This document shows positions 12,401-23,347 of a stretch of 64,000 nt of DNA, piece after piece. This DNA is from Pseudopithomyces maydicus. Taxonomy: Eukaryota; Ascomycota; Dothideomycetes; Pleosporales; Didymosphaeriaceae. The position numbers and the translations under genes were made by a program. Where the stretch lies: positions 1 through 64,000 of the forward strand of contig JANTUC010000011.1 in NCBI GenBank assembly GCA_026873275.1, in the 5' to 3' direction. Under the pieces are notes generated by a model. That model searched no databases. It saw nothing but the letters and a program-made list of their open reading frames with translations, and was not told the DNA's origin. Position 1 is the stretch's first letter. The number at the start of each line of letters is the position of its first letter.

Positions 12401-14739
12401 TAGCTTCAACTCCTCCACCGGTAGATCATCTCGAGGCATCAGTCTATCAATACCGGCCCTTGGAAGGAAGTAAAAGGATACGAGTGCTGTCGATCAAGCC
12501 GATGGATGCCGAAGATGACCCTGAATTACCACCATCATGTACGCTTAAAGAAGTAGATCTTGATGACTTGACGACAGATTACAGAGCCTTTCTATCGGCT
12601 TTGGCCGAGGATAAACTGAACAAAAAGATCTCAGAAAACCGACCCCGATTGTACCAAAATCGTCTTTCTCGCATGAGATGGAATATCAGTCATGTGGCTG
12701 GCGACGAGAAACTAGAGTGGGAGGATATGCTTCAGCGACTAGCTCAACGGGAACAGAATCCTAGTCTTGAAGAGCTCTGCGACAAAGCTATCGAAGCACC
12801 CAACAGTAGAAAACATCGATACAATTGGGGAGAGTTCATAGCGATGAGTTATGTCTGGGGGGACATCAGCCAGAAAAATAGGTATATCCATCTGGATGGG
12901 TCGCGTTTCCGAGTGGGATCAAATCTCTATGATCTCATGGTTCGACTCAGCAACTCGTCCAAAATGAAGACGAGAAACATGCATTATTGGATTGATGCAA
13001 TATGTATCAATCAACAAGATCTAGAAGAGAGAGCCAGAGAGGTCCAGAAAATGGACTTGATATATATGGAGGCCATGGCCGTTCAAGCGTGGCTGGGCTC
13101 GCCCACGACTGAGGTTACAAGTGAGCTATCTGTAGTACGTACAGTGCTAGATAGCTGTTTTGATTCCAATGATGCACCGAAAAAGATATTAGGACGTATT
13201 GCTCGGTTCGAGATATTCAAAGAGGCGGTGGAGACTATCAACGCCGAATACTCGGTGTGGCTTGTTCTCAGCGCAATAAGCAGCGAACCATACTGGCAGC
13301 GACTTTGGATTATTCAAGAAATTTCGCTTGCATATTCCCTCATTCTTTCCTACGGAGAACATGATTTCACGTCCAAGGAGTTTTGGTCGATCATGGAAAC
13401 AGGTGTTCGATGGGAGATCACAGACCGAGACCAAATCCCTGAACTGAAGAAGGACCCCAAAAAGCAGGACCCAGCGATACACTGTTTCTTTAACGATCTT
13501 TGTACACGATTTTCTATACGTAATGAAACTTGGAAGGAAGAGCAAGCGAGCCTTCGCGTGCTACTTCGACAAGCTTGTCATAGCGAGGCCTCAAACCTTC
13601 GTGATAAGGTGTATGGACTGTACGCAATGCTGCCCCCAGCCATTGCCAGAACTGTTACTCCAAACTATGAGGAAGACTTCACCTTAACCCACTGCTGGGT
13701 CTCGTTTGCAAGAAGTTGCTTTGAGGGCGAGAACAATCTGAACCAACTGGCGCGGTCTTCCGGATCACGTTCGAGGGCAATATTCGGTGGTATGGGATTG
13801 AGTATCCCTAGCTGGGCATTTGATTTAAGTAGCAAGAGGAGGCCGGAGACTAGTTCAATGGATGATAAGAGCTGGTACCTCACAGCCTATTCATTCAGCA
13901 TAGAGGAGCTGGCTGAAGACAGTGAGTACCTGAAAGACAGAAACTTTGAAGCAGATCTTGGATTGGAGCCTACTTTCAGCTTCGACATGACCCATTCGAT
14001 ACTCAACTGCCAGGCTATATTTATCGACAAAGTAAATGATGTCGCCTACTGGAACAGTGATACCCGCATCGAGATGACGATATATGAACCTCAAACTGGT
14101 CCAGTGGATCCTCAGCCTGACGATACTTTGGATTTCGAAGAAATCAGACGCTCTCTCGCACGGGTTCTATGCTACGACCCTACTCATGAGATTGCCGATG
14201 GCCCAACATTACTCGATATACCTTGGGCTGTAATCTCCCAAAATGCTGTATTGCTCTACGTTCAAACAGAATTATCGTACCACACAGCACAAAACAATCA
14301 AGCTGAGGATTGTAATCAGTTTTTTGAAGGACCAAACGAATCACAGATGAGCCTCTTTTATAATGCGTTCCTGAAACCAAACGAAAATTTCGATATGAAT
14401 GGCACGCTTTTGCGGGATTTATTCATCTCGACAGAGAAGTCTTATGCATGTTCCCAAGGAAAGGCCGCGCGTATGGTAGAATGGGGCGTGTCTGTACTTA
14501 TGATGAAAAGGTTGATGGTGACGGATGAGGGAAGAGTCGGGGCCGTGGCACCACATGCACAGTCCGGTGATAAAATTGCAATCGTGGCTGGGTGTGACAT
14601 GCCTGTTGTTTTGCGAGAGAGAAGCGAGGGAGGGTGGATTGTCATTGGGGGTTGTTTTGTGGATGGATTGATGTGTGGTGAAGCTGCAGAGGGGGTGGCT
14701 TCGGGAAAATGGAAGTTGGAAGATATTTGTATCTACTAG
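9475..14739 (+). CDS. AAA+ ATPase-HET domain fusion protein
   Basis: Two exons (9475-10410, 10465-14739) join in frame across a 54-bp intron to give 1736 residues. The start has a good context (AAAAGATGG). Residues 1-300 are acidic and low in complexity, and their role is unknown. The AAA+ module covers about 600-840: Walker A GPPGTGKT at 645-652, Walker B FIDEAD at 702-707, a sensor-like STN, and an LRRVPSRIHVGLP block resembling the Msp1/ATAD1 group that extracts membrane proteins. After a linker comes a HET domain at about 1098-1262 (FIAMSYVWGD at 1103; YWIDAICINQ at 1153; YWQRLWIIQE near 1255), known from fungal allorecognition and cell-death proteins. Exon 2 is one open frame of 4.2 kb, so the fusion is in the DNA and is not a gene-model artefact. 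In NLR-like fungal proteins HET is usually N-terminal; here it is C-terminal. Role in incompatibility or defence is inference. Confidence 0.9.
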
Positions 14740-14761
14740 ACTAGAGGCATCTGCTTCAATG

Positions 14762-14802
14762 GCGTGTTACTTATCCGAAGGAGCACCGTCTAAGTAACAC
14801 GC
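14762..14802. other. Inverted repeat just downstream of the AAA-HET stop
   Basis: GCGTGTTACTTA (14762-14773) is followed after 17 nt by its perfect reverse complement TAAGTAACACGC (14791-14802), beginning 22 nt after the stop codon. It could form a 12-bp hairpin in the 3' UTR, or be the footprint of a small inverted-repeat element. Neither is proven. Confidence 0.6.
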
Positions 14803-15508
14803 ACTGGCATCTTAGGGCGTGAAATTCGTAGAAAGAGATCCACTAAATTTATGTTATTGTATACAAGCGTATCATCTGGAATCAATAGTATGTTTATATG
14901 CACGTTGCTGTGTGCTATCGGTCAGTTACTAAGCTAGATTCTGTTATATGTAACCTAGAGGCGGCGAAGGTAGCATTATAAAGAGATTAAAAAAATACGA
15001 TACTGGAAGTTATAAGCTCAAAGACAATTATCAAAGATAATTCAGCCTAATAATGATTTGGCTATTTAATTTACTATATCTAGTAATTATTATATAGACT
15101 TATTTGAAAATTTTAATGATTTTAAAAAGTATTAGAAGCGTTTCCTCTTTTATAGATATTAATGTCTAATTAGCTCTGTTACCGCTTTCTCTAAAATTAA
15201 AATCATATATGTCTGTAATATTCTGATATTTTCTAGATTTTCTTTAATCGTAGCCCTACTTATAAGTCAAGATAAACACCTTTAGAATTTATTACTCAAA
15301 GATTTACGAAGTCTTGTTTTCTCGATTTTACTTATATAAAGTCACTTTAATTATTCCTGATATTCTTCCCATACTAAGTTTAAGGTCGAGGTTGTCATCG
15401 CGATTGCCACCGTGACCGCGATTAAGGAATGAACCGAGACTAAGGACGTGACTGAAAAAGCTTCTTTTATATAGTAATGACTGGCTTAAGACCTCAGTTC
15501 TCCTCTAC
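14803..15508. other. AT-rich intergenic stretch
   Basis: Between two convergent genes. No coding sense or RNA gene was seen. Parts (about 14990-15350) are AT-rich and may contain an old mutated repeat, but no family could be named. Confidence 0.5.
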
Positions 15509-17219
15509 CTATAAACCGTTGTTCTCATGCGTCCGTTCTACCAACCGAACATTTAAAGACGGTCTCTCGCGAAACAGAAAGATTTTCTGTTTCGCCACTG
15601 CAAACGCATCATCGAGCAGTTTGAAATCAAACTGCCATAGGAACTTTGCGAGAATAAGCTTCATCTCAGCGTACGCTAGACCCTTGCCGATGCAGTTCTT
15701 GGGCCCGTAGCCAAATGGCTGAAAAGCGTCTCGCTTGTCGGTAAGAGTGTCCGCGGGTCGGTCGGGGTGGTCAGCTCGGAGCCACCGTTCGGGGACAAAT
15801 TCATTGGAACGAGCCCAGTTACTAGCTGTGGTGAAGGCAGGGAGCTGGTACACGCACACGATAGTCTGGTCATATAGGTAAGCTTTTGAGCAGAACGACC
15901 ATTGAATGGAAGCGTAGCTTACTCCTTCCGGGACGTAGTGTCCTGAAACGGTGGCACCGCCCTGTGGTACTTCTGAAATTCATTAGTACAGTCATCGGCC
16001 ACTGCGTCTAGGGATATGTACTACGCCGAGCCCCTGCTGGTGCGGGTGTGAACAACCGCATGGACTCCTCCACCACTCCATTGAGGAATTCAAGGTTGAC
16101 TACTGCTGACATGGTAATAGCCCCATCATATCTGAAGTGATTGTCCAACTCTGCGTGTACCTTTGACAGCTGAGGACCATGTTTCCCGAGCAGATAGATC
16201 GCAGCACACAGGGTATCAGAGATCGGCTCTGTAGCAGCACTAAGAATGAACCCGGCGTTTACCTCCATCTCTGGTAGGGTGAGGGATTTTTCACCCGTAT
16301 TGCGCATCACATATGTCCAAAGGTCTGACTTTCGCGGGTCGTCGCCGATGGCGATCCTGTCTCGAAGTTTCTCGGCGCTGATATCGAGGTGTGTTTTGAT
16401 ACCCTTGAGCGCTTTGAAATCTGCAAACAGCATCAGGAACGGTGATAGTATGCCGAATTGCATAGCGTTGTCGGCATACCCCACTGCTTTGAACCATTTC
16501 GCCAAGAGATCGACCCACGGGTGATTCTGGCTGTTGGCCACACATCCAAAATGCATGCTCAATGTGAACTCGCCAATAACATCAAAAGCAAGATAGCGAG
16601 TCCACGTGGTCATGTCGGCTGCTTCCTCCGTCCTGGCGTAGCATCTCAGTTTCTCAACGAAGGCAGCAATATGACGAGTGACTGAGGTTTCCTGGGCGAG
16701 AATAGCCTTTTCCGAAAAGCCGTGGGCGAGGGCTCCACGCTGTCGTACATGTTCATCTCCTGCGGCTGTCAACACAGGCTGTGCGTCCGGTCGAACTTCG
16801 AAGTATCCGTACTTGGCAAACCGCTTGGCCGCCGCGTGACCGTGAATATCCTTCCATGCTGTCGGCGCGGTGAACGAAATGAGATTTGGCCCCAGTCTTA
16901 CAACTTCGCCGTACCGCTCGTGGAGGTCACGTATGGCGAAATGCTGCCGGCCACGTGTGCCCGCAATGGCTTGGGGCAGATCTGATACGGCCCGAAGCTT
17001 CGGCCCGGGGAATCTGCGCAGCGAATGGAAGTAGATGCGATGAATTGCACGTCCAGTGAAGAAGCACGCTGTCTGTTTTCGCCAATGGTCACTATGAGTC
17101 TACAAAGTTTGGAAGACCTTGATGGTTCGGAAGTTTCTTACCAGCGTTGCCACAGCCAAAGCCAGCGAAGTCCACCGCAGGCTGTGCCATGCCTGTAGCC
17201 CCATGGTCACAACCCCCAT
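15509..17219 (-). CDS. Cytochrome P450 monooxygenase (cluster, first)
   Basis: Four exons on the minus strand (17219-17142, 17072-16022, 15972-15923, 15865-15509) give 511 residues, a usual P450 length. A hydrophobic N-terminus (residues 6-26) should anchor it in the ER membrane. The motif FPGPKL follows the anchor, and the heme loop FGYGPKNCIGKG in the last exon carries the ligand Cys. The ExxR helix is seen as EESMR. Introns are 69, 49 and 57 bp with GT-AG ends, and the first intron was chosen because the AAAACAG acceptor keeps phase while the nearer CATAG does not. It lies 313 bp downstream of the decarboxylase gene on the same strand, with the start ATG at 17219 the first in frame. Substrate unknown; it probably oxidises the polyketide of this cluster. 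Confidence 0.88.
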
Positions 17220-17494
17220 TGTCACAAACAAAATTAGAATAAGTTCTGGACTGTGCGACTGGGTATGTCTCCAAGATCTGCCAAGGTGAGCTCAAGACAC
17301 GTTCAAGAGGCACCTAGCATTGGCACAAAGCTTGATACATCTACCACATCAGCTTAGCAGGAATCCAAGGATTTGGCAATAATGCTTAAATTGGCTCTAC
17401 GATAAGCTGCCTCGTTCTATCATGCTAGGGATTGCCAGCACCTCCGGCGGATTACACTATGAGCGACGCCGGTCAACCAATAGCATAATGGGCC

Positions 17495-17520
17495 GGATCG
17501 GCAACCCGGCAACCCGATCC
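17495..17520. promoter_or_regulatory. Candidate operator: GGATCGG inverted repeat
   Basis: GGATCGG (17495-17501) and CCGATCC (17514-17520) form a 7-bp inverted repeat with a 12-bp spacer, about 276 bp upstream of the first P450. Zn2Cys6 dimers often bind such CGG-containing inverted repeats. No binding is shown, so this is only a candidate. Confidence 0.3.
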
Positions 17521-17532
17521 CGATGCGAGCGC

Positions 17533-18664
17533 TCACGTGATCAGACGTGGAAATAAACCCAATGCGGCTTTGCGCGCTGCCAACGTCAAATCCTCTCCCT
17601 CCGCGTCTTTTGCGCTATCAATTGCCTTCGCCTTCTTCGCCACCATGTCTTCCCGTACGAAAGGGAAATCACTGCCATACAGAATGTGCCCCGGTTCGGC
17701 AAAGTCAACAAGGAGCTGCAACGGGCCCTTGTGCCCGACAAGTGCAAGGTCAAAGTAGAACGCCTTGGCGTCCTCGAGAAACTCGCCGGGTTCTTTGCCG
17801 GCGAACCGCGCCTGCATATTGGCGTCCTCGATGCGACCTGCGACATAAGGGAGTGTACCCCCACCCTAGGGCGCGAATGTAGCGTCAGCGAGAGTCATGC
17901 GGCGAGGATGTCTCAGCTTGGCGGATAGCACCCTCTTCAGTAAAAGGGCCAGATTCACTTCCTAATAGGGCCTTTGCTTACATGCGAGAGAATGCGTTTA
18001 CATGCAGGAAACCTGCGGACCGAATTGGTCATAATGAGGTGCATGGCAGTACGAGTCGTTTCGTGGGGCCAGTCAAACACGGGTCGCGGCATGAGGAATG
18101 GTTCCTTGATCGATTTATCCATCCCTTCCATGGTTGGGTGGATGAAAACGACTGCGCCGTGACTGTTCAGCTCCTCCCACACGTGATCGAAGTCCGGATG
18201 CCCAAGATACTTGTCGTTGTAGCTAGTGAACAGCATCACGCCGTCAGCTTTGAGCTCGGAGTACCCATGTCGAATCTCCGCGATACAAGCAGGGACATCC
18301 TCTAGCGAGGGAAGTGTCGTGAAGAATCCGAATTTAGTGGGATCTTGATCACGCATCGACGCCAGAAACTCGTTGATCTCGCGGCACATGACAGCGGTCT
18401 CTTCCCGCCCTTTTGCAAGAACAGTCAGAGGGATCGCATAGGACAGGATCGAAGTTCCGATCTTATTGCGGGCCATGAACTCAACACTGAGTTCGGGGCT
18501 CCATTCTGGCCCCTTCAGTCCAGAGGCTAAAGGACTCCCTTCCATGACTGTAGTGGCGTTAGGTTATCGTATGTCTCCGAAGAACTTCTCATTTTCAGCT
18601 CTCTTACACTTTTTGAGAACGGGGGAAAGACATGCTGATGAGTATCAATCTTGAGATTGGTCAT
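17533..18664 (-). CDS. Amidohydrolase-family decarboxylase (ACMSD / gamma-resorcylate type)
   Basis: Three exons (18664-18610, 18547-17982, 17865-17533) give 317 residues, normal for amidohydrolase-2 proteins. The first small exon carries the metal-binding HxH as THQHVFPP. Further ligands expected of the fold are visible: VFIHPTMEG, ILSH followed by GGGTLPY across the second intron, and LYGSDFPF near the C-terminus. Members of this family (2-amino-3-carboxymuconate-6-semialdehyde decarboxylase, gamma-resorcylate decarboxylase, YanB-like 6-methylsalicylate decarboxylase) remove CO2 from aromatic or muconate acids with a zinc or manganese ion. Since the neighbouring NR-PKS should release an aryl carboxylic acid, decarboxylation of that acid is the likely job (inference). 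The gene shares a 481-bp intergenic region with the divergent FAD oxidase gene. Confidence 0.88.
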
Positions 18665-18685
18665 GGTAAAGGTAAGGACGCGTAA

Positions 18686-18757
18686 TCAACTAAGACGCTC
18701 GCTGCACGAGAGGACCAGAGTCAACTAAGACGCTCGCTGCACAGGAGAGGACCAGAG
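18686..18757. repeat. 35/37-bp tandem duplication in the shared promoter
   Basis: The unit starting TCAACTAAGACGCTCGCTGC and ending GAGAGGACCAGAG occurs at 18686-18720 and again at 18721-18757 with a 2-bp insertion. It begins only 22 bp upstream of the decarboxylase ATG, so it falls in its 5' leader or core promoter, between that gene and the divergent FAD oxidase gene. Confidence 0.85.
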
Positions 18758-18882
18758 TTAAGGCAGCCACGCCGTAGATATCGCTTATTATACGGCCTCA
18801 TTCATGTCATGCTGTGTAGATCACTTTTACGGGGTCATGGATCACCAAGGTGTCTTGGCTCTGGTCGTATGCTGGCGAATAC

Positions 18883-18897
18883 ACGCCGGAACCCCAG
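18883..18897 (+). promoter_or_regulatory. 15-bp shared cluster promoter element, copy 1
   Basis: ACGCCGGAACCCCAG occurs here, 249 bp upstream of the FAD oxidase ATG and 219 bp from the decarboxylase ATG, and again without a mismatch at 24497-24511 upstream of the aldo/keto reductase. The core GCCGGA also occurs in other cluster promoters (23205-23210, 34814-34819, and on the other strand at 17453-17458). It is a candidate site for the AflR-like regulator. Confidence 0.5.
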
Positions 18898-19145
18898 TGG
18901 ATCCTACGTGGCCACCCAAGCCATACCAAGTGATCCAGCGCCTCACCACGAAGCCCCTTCGTATCGCTCGCAAACGTGAGTTTAAGACAGTAGCTAGGCA
19001 GTGCTCTTACTGTAGGATTTGTGGGGGCAGACAAGCTACATGTGCCGCATGCTGTAGTGATATAAAGTGGGTTTCTCTCGGCACTTTACCAGGGCATGCA
19101 TATTGAATGCAAGTAATCTGCTTCCCACGTGGTAAAGACCCAACA

Positions 19146-20851
19146 ATGAAGTATATCACCCTATTATTCGCGAGCATCAGCACTCTTCTCCCCCAGTTGG
19201 TCCCTGCGATCAACGGGACCCTTGTAGCCCAAGACTTTCGTGAGCTGCTGTCCCAGGGCTCCGGGATCTACCTTGCGTCGGATGAAAATTGGGAGAACGA
19301 GACGACCCAACGGTGGAATTTGTGGAATGCGCCGACGTACGTCGTCTCTGTCAAGCCTGCATTAGTGGAAGACGTGCAGAAAGTGGTAGGTAACAGTTTT
19401 CGCTCGCTACGATTGGACACGTTTAATCTCACCGATCGTGGTTTAGGTCCAGTATGTCTCGCGGCACAATTATTCGTTCCTCGCAACGGGAGGTGGTCAC
19501 GGCTACACAGGAAGCTTGGGAGCTTTGGACAATGGGATTGAACTAGACATGGGCAATTTCAACACTGTGCAAATAGATGCCAACAGCAGCATCCTCAGGA
19601 CTGGAGGTTCGGTAAGGTTTCGCGATATCATGCCTGTCGCTTATTCCGCCGGGAAAGCGTTCCGTGAGTAACACTGTTCGCAAAATACCTGCCTTTTGCT
19701 TACACGTAGTTCTACAGCGGTCGGAGCATGCCCCTGCGTTGGAGCGACTGGTGCCGCATTGGGCGGTGGAATCGGGTTCTTTTCCGGCTTCTATGGCGCC
19801 ATTTCAGATGGTTTCGAGTCTCTTGAAATGATTACGGGAACTGGCGACCTGATAAAAGCGTCCGAGACCGAGAACAGCGATTTGTTCTGGGCGATGAAAG
19901 GCGCCGGGGCAAACTACGGTGTTGTGACCACGGTCAATTACCGAGTGAGTGACCATCCCAACGGCGGCCAGGTCTTCACGGCCGATTTCGTCTTCCCCGC
20001 CGCGGCGAATCGGTCCATTTTGGAGTTTGCAGCATCATTTATTGGAAATCAACCGAAAGAGCTCAGTGTCACTTTGGGCTTCCTGTACAGCGCTGCAGCG
20101 CAAGAGGTTAGTCATCTCGTTGAAAAGCTTATGCGAACACAAAACTGAGAGCCTTGCTTAGCTCCTGGTCATTGCAAACGTCATCTACGTCGGCCCCGAA
20201 ACACAGGGCAGAGAAATCGTCCAACCACTCGTCGACCTATCCCCAGTTACGACAAACATCTCGTACATACCGTGGAAGGATGTGGCGTACGTCGCTAACC
20301 TTGGCGCCCCGGCCGCGAGCTGCCTCTCGCGACAGATATCCATCCCGCACTCAGTGAATCTATACGAAGTGGATGTCGATGGACTCGCAGCCGCAGTTGA
20401 AGTTCTCCAGGACACCGCGCGATCAAATCCTTCGCTGCGTTCCTTCGTTTTTGCCCTGACGCAGTACGCACCCTATGGCTTTCAACAGCACGCTTCGAAC
20501 ACTTCGGCTTTTCCGTACAGAAATGTAAAGCAATTTGCGTGAGTTGCCTCCCATGATTCTATATCCTAAACACCTTGCACAGCCTGCTAATCGTATTGCA
20601 GCCAGCTGGACATTACAGCAAACAGCGATGATGACGTCCCCGATGCCGAGTCCTTTGGTCGCGAATTCCGGGACCGCCTTCAGACCATTAGCGGCAGTGA
20701 TACATTGCAGCTCTATACAAATTTTGGCTTCGGGGATGAAGGTGCGGATGCGTGGTATACGGCGGAGAATGTACCTAGACTGCGCAAATTGAAGGAGCAG
20801 TATGATCCGCAGAGGCTATTCAATTTCTACAATCCGGTTGATAGAAATTGA
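19146..20851 (+). CDS. Secreted FAD-linked oxidase (berberine bridge enzyme-like)
   Basis: Five exons (19146-19385, 19447-19663, 19718-20106, 20162-20538, 20602-20851) give 490 residues. The N-terminus (MKYITLLFASISTLLPQ...) reads as a signal peptide, so the protein probably enters the secretory path. The FAD-binding PCMH/BBE fold shows TGGGHGY, with His98 as likely covalent FAD site, and GACPCVGATG around residues 155-163, where a Cys gives a likely second link. The C-terminal BBE segment ends YDPQRLFNFYNP. Such enzymes oxidise alcohols or phenols, or form rings, with O2. The four introns are 54-63 bp, GT-AG, and all phases fit. It is divergent from the decarboxylase gene. The exact reaction is unknown. 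Confidence 0.88.
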
Positions 20852-21039
20852 GATACTCGGAGGTTGGAAGGATAGAACTTAGAGAAACACAGAGGGGGAG
20901 TCCGGCGTTGAGTGGCCGTGATATGTATTTGTTTTTTGGAGTGGATGATAGAATTGTTCTTCGATTTCTTGTTTAACTATCTGTGATATATAGGCTCACC
21001 ATATACATGAAATTATCATATACTGTTTTAGAACGGATA

Positions 21040-21190
21040 ATATCTTGTTCGATATTTCAAAAAGATCGCAGCAGAGTGGCTGACTAGGTAAAAATAGTCA
21101 TTTAGAAAAGAACCTGTCTCCCCTTTTACAATAAGTGATTAAACGTTCGCACATAAAGATTCAGTTAGAAAGTATGTGATTAGTTGGTCG
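21040..21190. repeat. Dispersed repeat, less-mutated copy
   Basis: The stretch with GCAGAGTGGCTGACTAGGTA (21070-21089) has a diverged relative near 47420-47560 with GCAGAGTAGCTAACTAGATA. The similarity continues for roughly 100 bp with gaps. The differences are mostly G-to-A at TpG, as RIP makes. The rest of 20852-21447 is intergenic 3' sequence of two convergent genes, and nothing else was seen in it. Confidence 0.6.
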
Positions 21191-21447
21191 GATCATCGTT
21201 TAGCCGACCCGGCCTTGGTGGTACACCTCACATATGACCGAACAGTCGCCAACAGCGTAGATCGAAAGAGTTAAATCGCATGATATTCCCTCACACCATA
21301 AGCAAGCCTGTTACTTTCTTCTTCTTCAAGCTTCATAGCATTTACTCGTGATGACACTAGTCGTATACTCTGATTAAGTATTCCGCCGAGCTATTACTCT
21401 CCTTGGCACCAGGTGGACCAGCTACATTCGGTCTTCTGTCCCCAACC

Positions 21448-23137
21448 TCACTCACCTCCCAGCTTTCTCTCGACAAGCTCCACTCTCAACGCCTTCGGCT
21501 CATACACGATGTAAGCCGCCTTATCCAACCACCCCTCAGCATTACCGTCGGCCAGCCGCAGATCAAAGTTCCACAGCATCTTCGCAAGCACCACCCTCGC
21601 TTCGGCAAAAAACAATCTAGCACACTGGTCAGTAAACCGTAACACTGTCGGGTTTTGCAAAGTGGTCAGACTTACTTCCCGCCGATACAATTCCGCGGGC
21701 CTGTCGAAAATGGCATATATGCCGCTTTCACGTCTGCATCGAAGCGTGTGTCGTAATGACGATGCGACGATGGCAAGAATCGCTCGGGATGGAAAGAAAG
21801 TCCGTCGACCCAGCAGGCGGGGCTGGTTTGTATAACATGTAGGTTTATCCCTACGATGGTATTCCCGGGGACAAAGGTCCCGTCAATGGTACGCCCTTCG
21901 CGGGGAACAACGCGAGGGAGGTTGATGGGCGTCGGGTGGTGCACACGCAGGACTTCGTTGAGCACCGCATCGAGGTAAGCGAGCGGCTGAGTGGATGTCA
22001 CGGTGATCGCTTCTTCCGAGCTAAATGCACCGCGTATCTCCTCCAAAAGACGTTCCATCGCGCTCTCATTGTGCAAGAGAAAATATACAGAGCTCGTCAG
22101 CGCCACCGTAGTGAGCTGCGAATTCGCCACCACCGACGCTAGCATATGCGAGAGGAGCTCCGGCTTGGTGATCCCCCTGCCCTTCGGCCCATCCTCGATA
22201 TGCTCCGCGACCTTTCCGATTACTGGCGTCATCAGGTCCGCGCGCTTGACATCGCCTTGCTCCATGCGGGCTTCGATCTTCGCCGAGAATATCGCCCAGT
22301 TCCGGGCCCTTTGCTTGCGCGTCAGGCTTAGTGCGATAAAGTCTAGGACTTGGTCCAGCGGCCAGAACCAGCATGTGCACATGCGGATCGTGCTGAACTT
22401 GCCGTGCAAGAAGAAGCGCGCCAGCCATGTGTGTGTGTTGCGGTGCGGTAGACCGTCTAGCGGGCTCCCGTAACTGAGGTCCGTGATCGCGTCCAGCGCG
22501 GCATATCCGAAGAAAGTCTGGACGTCAAGGATGGGATTGACGGCCAGCTCGCGGCGGAGGCGGGACACGAGAGCGGAGGCATGGTGCTCGATGATAGGGG
22601 ATTGGTCGCGTAGGGCTTTGTCGGAGAAGCCGGAGGCGAGGGACCCGCGGATACGGCGGTGATCATCGCCGACGGCTGTGAACAGAGAATGTGCGCCGTT
22701 AAGAGGCGGGGTTTGGCTTTGTATCGTTAGCTGACATTCCCCGTGGGGTAGATAGTGCTTATGGATACTCACGAAGTAGGTTCTTTGGGAAGCAGAGGGC
22801 GCGAGGTGTAGATGTCAGACCAAGCCTGTGGAGAGAGCACTGATAGTTCATTCGGAGCAATGCGAACGAAAGACCCATGCTTCTCGTGTAGTAGTTCAAG
22901 CTCGCGCCACATTCGCCCTCGAACCATGTGTCGCACCCATGGCAGCCTCGAAGCAGCCCACCATTTTGGGCCTGGAAACTTGGCAAGTGGATGCAACCAG
23001 ATGCGATAGCTGATGAGGGATGCGATAGCAAGAGCGGTTATCAGCAGGCCGCCTAAGAGGTGGGAGGGGTTGGAAGTGCTGTGGACATCGTTGTGGCTAG
23101 ATGCGACATGAACGCTAAGTTCGTTCCTAGTCTTCAA
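21448..23137 (-). CDS. Cytochrome P450 monooxygenase (cluster, second)
   Basis: Three exons on the minus strand (23137-22773, 22716-21676, 21616-21448) give 524 residues. A membrane anchor at about residues 28-45 (LLGGLLITALAIASLI) is followed by FPGPKW. The ExxR helix reads NEVLR, and the heme loop FSTGPRNCIGG ends at the second intron. The I-helix region reads ANSQLTTVAL, without the acidic residue usual before the conserved Thr. Introns of 56 and 59 bp are GT-AG, and the 22772-22717 intron ends in AAAG after a good GCTAAC branch site. It lies between the FAD oxidase and AKR genes and is probably a tailoring oxygenase. It differs clearly from the first P450, so it is not a recent duplicate. 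Confidence 0.88.
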
Positions 23138-23234
23138 ATACGGACTTACTGTGTGACCTCAACGGCCGGTTCGGCGTGCGGCCAATCGGCGCATTCACCA
23201 ATAGGCCGGAGGGACGTACGGTGGACAAGATACT

Positions 23235-23297
23235 AGGCACTTGCAGATGTCAGGTAGGCACTCGCAGATGTCAGGAAGGCAATGGAAGATGTCAGGT
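23235..23297. repeat. Three 21-bp tandem repeats upstream of the second P450
   Basis: Units AGGCACTTGCAGATGTCAGGT (23235-23255), a close variant at 23256-23276, and a third, more diverged one at 23277-23297. They lie 98-160 bp upstream of the P450 ATG at 23137, between it and the 3' end of the AKR gene. They could be repeated regulator sites, or a minisatellite. Confidence 0.8.
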
Positions 23298-23347
23298 TTC
23301 AGAGCTTATCTCGATTGCTAACTACACGTCACCGACATGCAAGTTTA

